From the NCBI GenBank assembly GCA_002353205.1, contig DEJE01000004.1:1-31019 (forward strand): DNA of 31,019 nucleotides. The letters run 5' to 3'. A model generated the notes under the pieces. It worked only from the letters and a program-made list of their open reading frames with translations. It did not search any database and was not told the origin of the DNA. The stretch is from Prevotella sp. UBA2756 (GTDB lineage Bacteria; Bacteroidota; Bacteroidia; Bacteroidales; Bacteroidaceae). Numbering within the stretch: position 1 is the stretch's first letter; each line of letters opens with the position of its first letter. Below, in pieces: positions 1 through 8,164 of the stretch. The position numbers and the translations under genes are program-made.

Positions 1-43
1 CACAAAGTCAAAAGTCACAAAGTCTCCCTTTTCGGTAAATTGG

Positions 44-175
44 TATGTCACTACGCCCTAATGACAACCTCACTACGGCCTAATGAACATGTCATGTGGC
101 GCTAATGAACGTGTCATTTGGCACTAATGAACGTGTCATTTGGCGCTAATGAACGTGTCATTTGGCACCAATGAA
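44..175. repeat. Tandem array of six 22-bp units with palindromic core
   Basis: Six consecutive 22-bp units start at 44, 66, 88, 110, 132 and 154. The last three are nearly identical and read GTCATTTGG(C/CG)...AATGAA; the first two are more diverged, for example CTCACTACGGCCTAATGA. Each unit contains an imperfect 17-bp palindrome with arms TCATT and AATGA, joined by a linker such as ACGTG. The same period and core recur at 30840-30949. No function is known to me. There are no unique spacers, so this is not CRISPR. Confidence 0.9.
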
Positions 176-184
176 AGGAGTGTC

Positions 185-216
185 GTTAGAATGTTAGAAT
201 GTTAGATTGTTAGGTA
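185..216. repeat. Short 8-bp tandem repeat (GTTAGAAT)n
   Basis: Two exact copies of GTTAGAAT (185-192, 193-200) are followed by two degenerate copies, GTTAGATT (201-208) and GTTAGGTA (209-216). It directly follows the 22-bp array. It looks like a simple microsatellite with no evident function. Confidence 0.75.
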
Positions 217-413
217 TTGATATGTGTCTTTACCCCTTAACCCTTGAATTCCAGTCAGTTACAGATTTTTGAACATAACCCGTTGTCGTGGAACACCCGC
301 CACAACGCGCGTTTTCTTTCGACAATAGCGATATGCCAAACTCCCCCACGACAAGTTAATCTGAAGAAACTGAAGAAACTTGAGTGAACAATCAAGATTA
401 TCATGCGCAAAGA

Positions 414-445
414 TTTGGCCGTTCGGGATATTTTTTGTACCTTTG
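414..445 (+). promoter_or_regulatory. Bacteroidetes-type promoter of yidC
   Basis: A -33 TTTG (414-417) and a -7 TACCTTTG followed by CA (438-445) are separated by 20 bases, matching the Bacteroidetes sigma-ABfr consensus TTTG-N19-21-TAnnTTTG. Transcription should start near 452, leaving a leader of about 44 nt before the yidC ATG. No other promoter of this quality appears before 11403, so the promoter may serve several downstream genes. Confidence 0.85.
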
Positions 446-495
446 CACGATGTTTTATACGATTATTTCAGATAATAAACAATTTTGACATATAA

Positions 496-2391
496 ATGGA
501 TAAGAACACGATCACAGGATTCCTGCTGATAGCCGCCGTACTGATAGGCTTCAGCTGGTGGCAGCAGCCCTCGAAAGAGGAGATTGAAGCCATGCGCAAG
601 CAGGACTCCATCAACCAGGTGGCTCAGAAGAAGGCTGAGGAACAGCAGAAGATGGCCGACCTCAGCGAGCAGACGAAGAAGCAGGAAGCCATCGAGGCCG
701 CCCAGCACGACACCACCGCCCTCTTCCACTCTGCCCTCATGGGTCAGGAGCAGCAGGTGGTGCTGAAGAACACGAAGGTGGAAGTAACGCTCAGCACCAA
801 GGGCGGCACGCCCGTGAAGGCCGTGGTGAAAGACTTCAAGAACCGCGAAGGCGAGCCCGACGTGACCCTCTTCGACGAGAAAAGCCACCAGCTGGCGTTC
901 ATGATGGGCGGCAAGACGATGAACATCATTACCTCCGACCTCTACTTCACGCCGTCGAACGTCACCGACACCACCGTCACGATGACCGCCGTGGCCGAGG
1001 CAGGCAAGACGCTCCAGCTCGACTACAAGCTCGGCAGCAGCTACCTCATGGACATGAGCCTGCAGGTGAAGGGCATGGACGGGCTGTTCGCTCCCGGGAT
1101 GAACCAGATGGACGTGGAGTGGACGGAGCAATGCCGACAGCAGGAGCGCGGCTTCTCGTTCGAGAACCAGCGGTCGGCACTCACCTACCATTTCACTGAC
1201 GGGGGCACCGACTACCTGACCGAGACGAAAGAATACCGCGACGAGGCCGTGGAGGAACCCACCGACTGGGTAGCCTTCAAGAACCAGTACTTCTCGGCCG
1301 TGATGATTGCCAAGGACAACTTCGCGCCCAACGCCCTGATGACCTCACTGCCGCAGCAGAAAGAGACACAGGTGCTGAAACACTACGGCGCAAAGCTCAA
1401 GACGGCCTTCGACCCCAAGGGCCAGGCTCCCTCGCAGTTCGAGTTCTACTATGGTCCCAACGACTTCCGCCTTCTGCAAGACATCGAGGACGAGAGCACC
1501 TTCGGCAAAGACCTTCAGATGGAAAGGCTCGTCTACCTGGGATGGCCGCTCATCCGGATCATCAACCGATGGTTCACCCTCTACGTCTTCGACTGGCTCA
1601 CCAAGCTGGGATTCAACATGGGCATCGTGCTCATTCTGATCACCCTGCTGCTCAAGGTCATCACCTTCCCGCTGGTGAAGAAGAGCTACATGAGCTCGGC
1701 CAAGATGCGCGTGCTCAAGCCCAAGCTCGACGAGGCGACGAAGCAGTACGACAAGCCCGAGGACCAGATGCAGAAACAGCAGGCCATGATGGCCGAATAC
1801 TCGAAGTACGGCGTGTCGCCCCTGAGCGGCTGCCTGCCCGCGCTCATTCAGATGCCCATCTGGATTGCCATGTTCAACTACGTGCCTAACGCCATACAGC
1901 TGCGCGGCGAGAGCTTCCTGTGGATGAACGACCTGAGCACCTACGACCCCATCATCGAGTGGGGCAAGGACATTTGGCTCATCGGCGACCACCTCTCGCT
2001 CACGTGCGTGCTCTTCTGCGTGTCGAACGTGCTCTACTCGATGATGACCATGCGCCAGCAGAAAGACCAGATGGTGGGCCAGCAGGCCGAGCAGATGAAG
2101 ATGATGCAGTGGATGATGTACCTCATGCCCGTGATGTTCTTCTTCATCTTCAACGAGTACTCCTCGGGGCTCAATTTCTACTACTTCATCTCGCTCTTCT
2201 TCTCGGCTGCCATCATGTGGGTGCTGCGAAAGACCACCAACGACGAGAAGCTCCTGGCAATCCTTGAAGCCAAGTACAAGGAGAACAAGAACAACCCGAA
2301 GAAACGCGGAGGCATGGCCGCGCGGCTCGAAGCCATGCAGAAGCAGGTGGAGGAGATGCAGAAGCAGAGAATGAACCAGCAGAACAGATAA
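496..2391 (+). CDS. yidC: Membrane protein insertase YidC
   Basis: YidC inserts and folds inner-membrane proteins, alone or with the Sec translocon. The 631-residue product has an N-terminal membrane anchor (about residues 6-22, TGFLLIAAVLIGFSWW). A long charged segment and a large periplasmic beta-rich P2 domain follow, to about residue 340. The conserved five-helix insertase core occupies roughly 345-590. It carries the family landmark KMRVLKPKLDE, the SPLSGCLPALIQMPIW block and the SSGLNFYYFIS helix. The positively charged residue of the hydrophilic groove is Lys387 (LLKVITFP), where E. coli has Arg. The tail (about 590-631) is a basic, Gln/Met-rich coiled coil, which may contact ribosomes (inference). 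The product is longer than E. coli YidC (548 aa), as usual in Bacteroidetes. There is no Shine-Dalgarno before the ATG. The DUF1846 gene follows 18 bases downstream. Confidence 0.97.
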   Translation: MDKNTITGFLLIAAVLIGFSWWQQPSKEEIEAMRKQDSINQVAQKKAEEQQKMADLSEQTKKQEAIEAAQHDTTALFHSALMGQEQQVVLKNTKVEVTLSTKGGTPVKAVVKDFKNREGEPDVTLFDEKSHQLAFMMGGKTMNIITSDLYFTPSNVTDTTVTMTAVAEAGKTLQLDYKLGSSYLMDMSLQVKGMDGLFAPGMNQMDVEWTEQCRQQERGFSFENQRSALTYHFTDGGTDYLTETKEYRDEAVEEPTDWVAFKNQYFSAVMIAKDNFAPNALMTSLPQQKETQVLKHYGAKLKTAFDPKGQAPSQFEFYYGPNDFRLLQDIEDESTFGKDLQMERLVYLGWPLIRIINRWFTLYVFDWLTKLGFNMGIVLILITLLLKVITFPLVKKSYMSSAKMRVLKPKLDEATKQYDKPEDQMQKQQAMMAEYSKYGVSPLSGCLPALIQMPIWIAMFNYVPNAIQLRGESFLWMNDLSTYDPIIEWGKDIWLIGDHLSLTCVLFCVSNVLYSMMTMRQQKDQMVGQQAEQMKMMQWMMYLMPVMFFFIFNEYSSGLNFYYFISLFFSAAIMWVLRKTTNDEKLLAILEAKYKENKNNPKKRGGMAARLEAMQKQVEEMQKQRMNQQNR

Positions 2392-2409
2392 TCACGCAAG
2401 CACACACAA

Positions 2410-3876
2410 ATGAGAAAAATCGGCTTCGACAACGACAAGTATCTCAAGATACAGTCGGAACACATCAAAGAGCGCATCGCCCAGTTCGACGGAAAACTAT
2501 ACATGGAGCTTGGAGGAAAGCTCTTCGACGACCACCACGCCTCGCGCGTGCTTCCCGGATTCAAGCCCGACTCGAAGCTCCGCATGCTCGGACAGCTGCG
2601 CGAGAGCATTGAGATCGTCATCGTGGTCAGCGCCGACGACATCGAGAAGAACAAGGTGCGCGCCGACCTCGGCATCACCTACGACGAAGACGTGCTCCGC
2701 CTGCGCGACGAGTTCATGAGCCGCGACTTCATGGTGGGCTCGGTCGTCATCACACACTACAACGGACAGCACGCCGCCGACCAGTTCCGCCACAGGCTGG
2801 AGCGCATGGGCATCAGGTCGTACATACACTACCCCATCGACGGATACCCGCACAACGTGGAGCTCATCGCCAGCGACGAAGGGTTCGGGAAGAACGACTT
2901 CGTGGAGACAAGCCGCGAGCTCGTCATCGTCACTGCACCAGGACCGGGAAGCGGAAAGATGGCCACCTGCCTGAGCCAGCTCTACAACGAGAACAAACGC
3001 GGTGTCAGGGCCGGCTATGCCAAGTTCGAGACGTTCCCCGTGTGGAGCCTGCCGCTGAAGCACCCCGTCAACATCGCCTACGAAGCCGCCACGGCCGACC
3101 TCAACGATGTGAACATGATCGACCCCTTCCATCTGGAAGCCTACGGCAAGACGGCTATCAACTACAACCGCGACATCGAGATCTTCCCCGTGCTCAACGC
3201 TCTCTTCGAAGGCATCTACGGAGAAAACCCCTACAAGTCGCCCACCGACATGGGAGTCAACATGATTGGCTTCTGCATCAGCGACGACGAGGTGTGCTGC
3301 AATGCCTCCAAGGACGAGATCATACGACGATACTACACGGCAACGAACAAACTGGCCGACGGTGCCGACAACGAGAACGAGATCAAGAAAATAAGACTCC
3401 TCTTCAACCAAGCAAAGATTACCACCGCTTTCCGCCGCACAACGACGGCCGCCTACGAGAAGAAGATAGAGAGCGGGCACACCGCCGCTGCCATCGAGCT
3501 CGACGACGGTACGATCATCACTTCGAAGTCGAGCCCACTGCTCGGATGCAGCGCTGCATTGCTGCTCAACGTCACCAAGCATCTGGCAGGCATCGACCAC
3601 AACGTCAAGCTCATACCGCAAAGCATGATAGAGCCCATACAGAAGACGAAGATTGAATACCTGGGAGGAAAGAACCCACGTCTGCACACCGACGAGGTGC
3701 TCGTGGCGCTATCCGTCTTGTCACAACACGACGAGAACTGCCGACGGGCATTAGAACAACTGCCCAGGCTCCGCGATTGCCAAGTGCACAGCACCGTGAT
3801 GCTCAGCGAGGTGGACCGCAAAATCTTCAAGAAGCTGGGATGCGAACTGACATGCGACCCCGTGAAGAAGAAATAA
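2410..3876 (+). CDS. DUF1846 (UPF0371) family protein
   Basis: This 488-residue soluble protein matches the UPF0371/DUF1846 family along its full length, beginning with the typical IGFDNDKYLKIQSEHIKERI. It has no signal peptide or membrane segment, so it should be cytoplasmic. The N-terminal part contains a P-loop-like APGPGSGKMATC segment (Gly180-Ser-Gly-Lys183), which suggests nucleotide or phosphate binding. Other visible blocks are the Asp-rich MIDPFHLEAYG stretch and Cys-containing DDEVCCNAS. The biochemical role of the family is, to my knowledge, not established. The gene starts 18 bases after yidC with no promoter between, so it is probably co-transcribed with it. I am sure of the family and make no functional claim. 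Confidence 0.9.
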   Translation: MRKIGFDNDKYLKIQSEHIKERIAQFDGKLYMELGGKLFDDHHASRVLPGFKPDSKLRMLGQLRESIEIVIVVSADDIEKNKVRADLGITYDEDVLRLRDEFMSRDFMVGSVVITHYNGQHAADQFRHRLERMGIRSYIHYPIDGYPHNVELIASDEGFGKNDFVETSRELVIVTAPGPGSGKMATCLSQLYNENKRGVRAGYAKFETFPVWSLPLKHPVNIAYEAATADLNDVNMIDPFHLEAYGKTAINYNRDIEIFPVLNALFEGIYGENPYKSPTDMGVNMIGFCISDDEVCCNASKDEIIRRYYTATNKLADGADNENEIKKIRLLFNQAKITTAFRRTTTAAYEKKIESGHTAAAIELDDGTIITSKSSPLLGCSAALLLNVTKHLAGIDHNVKLIPQSMIEPIQKTKIEYLGGKNPRLHTDEVLVALSVLSQHDENCRRALEQLPRLRDCQVHSTVMLSEVDRKIFKKLGCELTCDPVKKK

Positions 3877-3949
3877 CGCTACGCGCAGACACCTGTCGAC
3901 GGCTCCAGAATTCCGTGAAAGAAAAAAATCAAGCCTATCGATACAGAAT

Positions 3950-6127
3950 ATGAAAAGAGTATTAACCTTTATCGTTGCCGTCCTTGTCACACAGGCCGGC
4001 TCAACCATTCAAGCTCAACATGACATGGGACGACCCATAGGAAAAAGCAACATCCATCTGAACAGCGACCTCATGACTCCCGAGGCACTATGGGCCATGG
4101 GCCGCATCAGCAGCTATGCAGCATCGCCCGATGGCAAGATGATTGTCTACCAGGTGGGCTACTATAGCGTGAAGGAGAACAAGAGTCACCACGTGCTCTA
4201 CACCATGAATGCCGACGGAACAGGACAGAAGCTGCTCACACAGAGTGCGAAGAACGAAACCGACCCCGCATGGATGACCAACGGCCGCATCGCCTTCCTC
4301 TCGCAAGGTGAGATATGGACGATGAGCGCCGACGGTTCCGACCGCCGCCAGCTGTCGCATACCGACGGGGCTGTGGAAGGCTTCAAGTTCTCGCCCGACG
4401 AAACGAAAGTGATCATCCTCAAGAGCATTCCCTACCACGGAAGCATCGCCGAGAACCCATCCGACCTGCCCAAGGCCACCGGAAGGCTCGTCAACGACCT
4501 GATGTACCGCCACTGGGACCACTATGTGGAGAGCATTCAGCACCCCTTCGTGGCCGATGTGACGGCTGAAGGCATCAAGGGCGGCACCGACATCCTTCAA
4601 GGCGAACCCTATGAGTGCCCCATGGAGCCCTTCGGAGGAATAGAACAGCTCGACTGGAGCGTGGACTCAAAGCTCATCGCCTATACGTGCAGGAAAAAGA
4701 CAGGACTCGAGTACTCCGTTTCTACCGACTCTGACATCTTCCTTTATAATATAGGTACGCGCGAAACGACAAATCTTTGCAAGCCCGCCGACTACAAGGC
4801 TCCTGCCTACGATCCCACCAAGTCGCTCAAAGCACAGGCCGTCAACGCTCCCGGAAACCTGACCAACAATCCCGGCTACGACCAGAACCCGCAATTCTCG
4901 CCCGACGGCAAGTATGTGGCGTGGCTCTCCATGGCCCGCGACGGCTATGAGAGCGACCGCCAGCGGCTGTGTGTGTACAATCTGGCCACGGGAGAAAAGA
5001 AATATGTCACCGAAAGCTTCGACTCCAACGTCGACGACTTCACATGGAGCGACAATAAGGACGCCATGATCTATTTCATCGGCGTGTGGCACGCTACCGA
5101 AAACCTCTATGCCATCAACTGGAAGGGAGAGCTCAAACAACTCACCAACGACTGGGCCGACTTCGGAAGCCTCCAGATGATGAACAACGGCAAGCAGATC
5201 ATCGCCGAGCGCCATAGCTACATGGCCAGCGCTGACCTCTATGCCATCACGCCCAACTTCAAGAAACCCGAAAAGACGATCGTCAAGCAGATAACAGAAG
5301 AAAACAAACACATCTTCGACCAGCTGGCAAAAGGTAAGGTGCAACAACGGTGGGTGAAGACGACCGACGGCAAGGAGATGCTCTACTGGGTCATCCTTCC
5401 TCCTCACTTCGACGAGACGAAAAAGTACCCCACCCTGCTCTTCTGCGAAGGCGGTCCGCAAAGCCCCGTGAGCCAGTTCTGGAGCTATCGATGGAACTTC
5501 ATGATCATGGCCGCCCACGGTTATGTGGTCGTGGCACCCAATCGCCACGGATTGCCAGGATTCGGTTCTGAATGGTGCGAAGAGATATCAGGCGACTGGA
5601 CAGGCCAGTGCATGGACGACTACCTGACGGCCATCGACGATGCTGCCGAGAAGCTCCCGTTCGTAGACAAAGACAGGCTGGGAGCCGTGGGGGCATCGTT
5701 CGGAGGATTCTCCGTCTACTATCTGGCCGGACATCACGACAAGCGCTTTAAGTGTTTCATCGCCCACGACGGAGCCTTCAACCTCGAAGCTATGTACACC
5801 GAGACCGAAGAGAACTGGTTCTCCAACTGGGAATACGACGATGCCTACTGGAACAAAGACCGCACGGCAAACGCCGACAAGACCTACAGGAACTCTCCCC
5901 ACCTCTTCGTAGACAAATGGGACACACCGATCCTCTGCATTCATGGCGAGAAAGACTACCGCATCAACGCCACACAAGGCATGAGCGCCTTCAATGCCGC
6001 ACGCATGAAAGGCATCGAGGCCCAGCTCCTCATCTTCCCCGATGAGAACCACTGGGTACTGAAGCCCCAAAACGGTATTCTCTGGCAGCGCACCTACTTC
6101 AACTGGCTCGACCGCTGGCTGAAATAG
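3950..6127 (+). CDS. Secreted S9 family peptidase, dipeptidyl-peptidase 5 type
   Basis: The 725-residue product starts with a signal peptide (MKRVLTFIVAVLVTQAGSTIQAQ), so it should act in the periplasm. Residues about 35-450 form a WD40-like beta-propeller with repeated 'SPDGK/SADGS' blades. The C-terminal alpha/beta hydrolase domain (about 460-725) carries the nucleophile motif GASFGG with Ser583, followed by Asp669 (GEKDYRIN) and His701 (ENHW). The triad spacing is that of S9 dipeptidyl peptidases. The overall layout resembles DPP5 of Porphyromonas gingivalis, which removes dipeptides with a hydrophobic or alanine residue at P1. Exact specificity cannot be read from sequence. Two MFS transporters follow downstream, which suggests a peptide-use function. 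It could also be an acylaminoacyl-peptidase-like S9C enzyme. Confidence 0.9.
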   Translation: MKRVLTFIVAVLVTQAGSTIQAQHDMGRPIGKSNIHLNSDLMTPEALWAMGRISSYAASPDGKMIVYQVGYYSVKENKSHHVLYTMNADGTGQKLLTQSAKNETDPAWMTNGRIAFLSQGEIWTMSADGSDRRQLSHTDGAVEGFKFSPDETKVIILKSIPYHGSIAENPSDLPKATGRLVNDLMYRHWDHYVESIQHPFVADVTAEGIKGGTDILQGEPYECPMEPFGGIEQLDWSVDSKLIAYTCRKKTGLEYSVSTDSDIFLYNIGTRETTNLCKPADYKAPAYDPTKSLKAQAVNAPGNLTNNPGYDQNPQFSPDGKYVAWLSMARDGYESDRQRLCVYNLATGEKKYVTESFDSNVDDFTWSDNKDAMIYFIGVWHATENLYAINWKGELKQLTNDWADFGSLQMMNNGKQIIAERHSYMASADLYAITPNFKKPEKTIVKQITEENKHIFDQLAKGKVQQRWVKTTDGKEMLYWVILPPHFDETKKYPTLLFCEGGPQSPVSQFWSYRWNFMIMAAHGYVVVAPNRHGLPGFGSEWCEEISGDWTGQCMDDYLTAIDDAAEKLPFVDKDRLGAVGASFGGFSVYYLAGHHDKRFKCFIAHDGAFNLEAMYTETEENWFSNWEYDDAYWNKDRTANADKTYRNSPHLFVDKWDTPILCIHGEKDYRINATQGMSAFNAARMKGIEAQLLIFPDENHWVLKPQNGILWQRTYFNWLDRWLK

Positions 6128-6169
6128 AGACATCCCGTTGTAACATTATAATGAAATGACTTCAACACC

Positions 6170-6252
6170 GGAATAACGTCATAACGGAATAACGTCATAA
6201 CGGAATAACGTCATAACGGAATAACGTCATAACGGAATAACGTCATAACGGA
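6170..6252. repeat. Five tandem copies of a 16-bp unit
   Basis: Five exact copies of GGAATAACGTCATAAC start at 6170, 6186, 6202, 6218 and 6234, followed by a partial GGA. Each unit is itself two diverged 8-mers (ATAACGTC and ATAACGGA). The array fills the gap between the peptidase and the first MFS gene. I see no promoter there. Copy number could vary by slippage. Confidence 0.95.
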
Positions 6253-6308
6253 AAAGACATTGATAACGAAAAGAAAAATCGAAACAACAAAATAACTTCG
6301 AAACAACA

Positions 6309-7964
6309 ATGACACAAGAAATTCAGAAAACATTGCGCGATTCAGCCGCCATGCGATGGACGGCTCTCTTGCTCTTGGCTCTGGCCATGTTCTGTTCTTA
6401 CATCTTCATGGACATTCTCTCGCCCATCAAGGACCTTATGCTTTCTGAACGCGGATGGGACTCAACCGCCTTCGGAACGATGCAAGGCTCGGAAGTGTTC
6501 CTCAACGTGTTCGTCTTCTTCCTCATCTTCGCCGGCATCATCCTCGACAAGATGGGCGTGCGCTTCACGGCCGTCCTTTCGGGAGCCGTTATGCTCGTGG
6601 GTGCGGTCATCAAGTGGTACGCCGTGAGCGAGAGCTTCATGGGAAGCGGACTTGAGACATGGTTCACCAACAATCTGAACTATATTCCCATCTTCGATGA
6701 ACTGGGCGTGAGTCCTTTCTATGAGGGAATGCCAGCATCGGCCAAGTTTGCCGCCTGCGGCTTCATGATCTTCGGATGTGGCTGCGAAATGGCTGGCATC
6801 ACCGTCAGTCGTGGTATCGTGAAGTGGTTCAAGGGTCGTGAAATGGCTCTGGCCATGGGTTCAGAGATGGCTTTGGCACGTCTCGGAGTGGCCACCTGCA
6901 TGATCTTCTCACCCTTCTTTGCCAAGCTCGGAGGCCATATCAGCGTCACTCGTTCGGTAGCCTTCGGTGTCGTGTTGATGTGCATAGCCCTCATCATGTT
7001 CATCGTCTATTTCTTCATGGACAAGAAGCTCGATGCACAGACAGGTGAAGCTGAGGAAAAAGACGATCCGTTCAAGGTGTCAGACATCGGTAAGATTCTC
7101 ACCGATAGCGGCTTCTGGCTCGTCGCCTTGTTGTGTGTGCTCTACTATTCGGCCATCTTCCCCTTCCAGAAGTATGCCGTGAACATGCTCCAGTGCAACC
7201 TGACGCTCACCGCCCCCGATGCCGATTCGTTCTGGGCAAGCCCCACTGTCACCATCGTTCAGTATGTCATCATGCTCGTGGTGGCAGCAGCAGGCTTCGC
7301 CAGCAACTTCCAGAAGAAGTCGAGCTCGCGCTATTCACTGCTCGCCATCTCCGTGCTGGCACTCATCACCTATTGCTACATGGGCTACATGCGCCAGTCG
7401 GCCGAGTCAATCTTCGCCGTCTTCCCCTTGCTGGCCGTTCTCATCACTCCCATTTTGGGCAGCTATGTCGACCATAAGGGCAAGGCCGCTTCGATGCTCG
7501 TGCTCGGATCGCTCCTTCTCATCGCATGCCACCTGACGTTCGCATTCGTCTTGCCAGCCTTCAGCGGTAATACCGTGGGCGGCATCATCGTTGCCTACGT
7601 CACGATCCTGGTGCTCGGAGCTTCCTTCTCGCTCGTTCCTGCCTCGCTGTGGCCGAGTGTGCCCAAGCTTGTTGAGCCAAAAATCATCGGTTCGGCCTAC
7701 GCTCTCATATTCTGGATTCAGAACATCGGACTCTGGCTCTTCCCCCTGCTCATCGGTAAGGTGCTCGACAAGACCAACCCCGACATCGTGAACGGTTTGG
7801 CCAACAACGCCATCACCCCCGAACAGGCTGCCGTCAGCTACGACTACACGTGGCCCCTCGTCATGCTCGCAGGTCTTGGCGTGGCTGCCCTCCTTCTCGG
7901 TCTTCTGCTGAAGGTGGTCGACAAGAAGAAAGGCCTCGGTCTTGAAGAGCCGAACATCAAATAA
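6309..7964 (+). CDS. MFS transporter, MFSD1-like (first of tandem pair)
   Basis: The 551-residue product has about twelve hydrophobic helices and is an inner-membrane major facilitator. The loop after helix 2 reads GIILDKMGVRFT, the MFS motif A region. A central charged loop (about 235-255) separates the two halves. The stretch GCEMAGITVSRGIVKWFKG...ALARLG and the late block SLWPSVPKL...GSAYALIFWIQNIG resemble animal MFSD1, a lysosomal dipeptide carrier. Glu160 and Arg191 are 31 residues apart; as far as I recall, this is the spacing of the acidic/Arg pair that holds the dipeptide termini in mouse MFSD1. The protein ends with GLGLEEPNIK, like its neighbour. Position after a dipeptidyl peptidase supports, but does not prove, peptide transport. 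Confidence 0.88.
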   Translation: MTQEIQKTLRDSAAMRWTALLLLALAMFCSYIFMDILSPIKDLMLSERGWDSTAFGTMQGSEVFLNVFVFFLIFAGIILDKMGVRFTAVLSGAVMLVGAVIKWYAVSESFMGSGLETWFTNNLNYIPIFDELGVSPFYEGMPASAKFAACGFMIFGCGCEMAGITVSRGIVKWFKGREMALAMGSEMALARLGVATCMIFSPFFAKLGGHISVTRSVAFGVVLMCIALIMFIVYFFMDKKLDAQTGEAEEKDDPFKVSDIGKILTDSGFWLVALLCVLYYSAIFPFQKYAVNMLQCNLTLTAPDADSFWASPTVTIVQYVIMLVVAAAGFASNFQKKSSSRYSLLAISVLALITYCYMGYMRQSAESIFAVFPLLAVLITPILGSYVDHKGKAASMLVLGSLLLIACHLTFAFVLPAFSGNTVGGIIVAYVTILVLGASFSLVPASLWPSVPKLVEPKIIGSAYALIFWIQNIGLWLFPLLIGKVLDKTNPDIVNGLANNAITPEQAAVSYDYTWPLVMLAGLGVAALLLGLLLKVVDKKKGLGLEEPNIK

Positions 7965-8164
7965 ACGATCACATCTTCCATCAAGAAGCACGCCTTGAAA
8001 ACGCTGTTTCGTTCGTGCTTGCGCTCTTGGAAATAAGAAACAAAGAATTGCCGGTTGCGATGACGACTGAATTGAAGGCTTACACATCCTCCCTTCCCCC
8101 TTCAATAATAGTTCTCATTCCTACTGGCAATTCTTTTTCCGTTCAACAAATCAGATATTGAGAC
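7965..8164. other. Structured 200-bp spacer between the two MFS genes
   Basis: The spacer contains two inverted repeats. AAGCACG (7986-7992) pairs with CGTGCTT (8014-8020) across a 21-nt loop. The 14-base arm AAAGAATTGCCGGT (8042-8055) pairs with ACTGGCAATTCTTT (8123-8136) with one G-T wobble, across a 67-nt loop. The second arm runs into TTTTT. It may be a terminator or attenuator separating the transporters. I find no TAnnTTTG promoter here. Confidence 0.55.

Larger units (their letters stand above)
1..495. other. Gene-free region upstream of yidC
   Basis: I see no credible coding sequence in these 495 bases. The stretch starts with a 9-base direct repeat (CACAAAGTC at 1-9 and 16-24). A 22-bp tandem array follows at 44-175, then an 8-bp tandem array at 185-216. 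The 9-base inverted repeat TTGTCGTGG / CCACGACAA lies at 283-291 and 346-354 with a 54-nt loop, and the yidC promoter sits at 414-445. The gene to the left is outside the window, so I cannot tell whether the repeats belong to its 3' end. Confidence 0.7.

Noticed and set aside
44..175. CRISPR array
   Set aside because: Units are contiguous 22-mers with only five-base linkers that are themselves repeated. There are no unique spacers of 25-40 bases and no cas genes.
2497..3687. A 396-codon open frame antisense to the DUF1846 gene
   Set aside because: The sense frame matches a known family end to end, and the antisense product is Val/His-rich shadow sequence without motifs.
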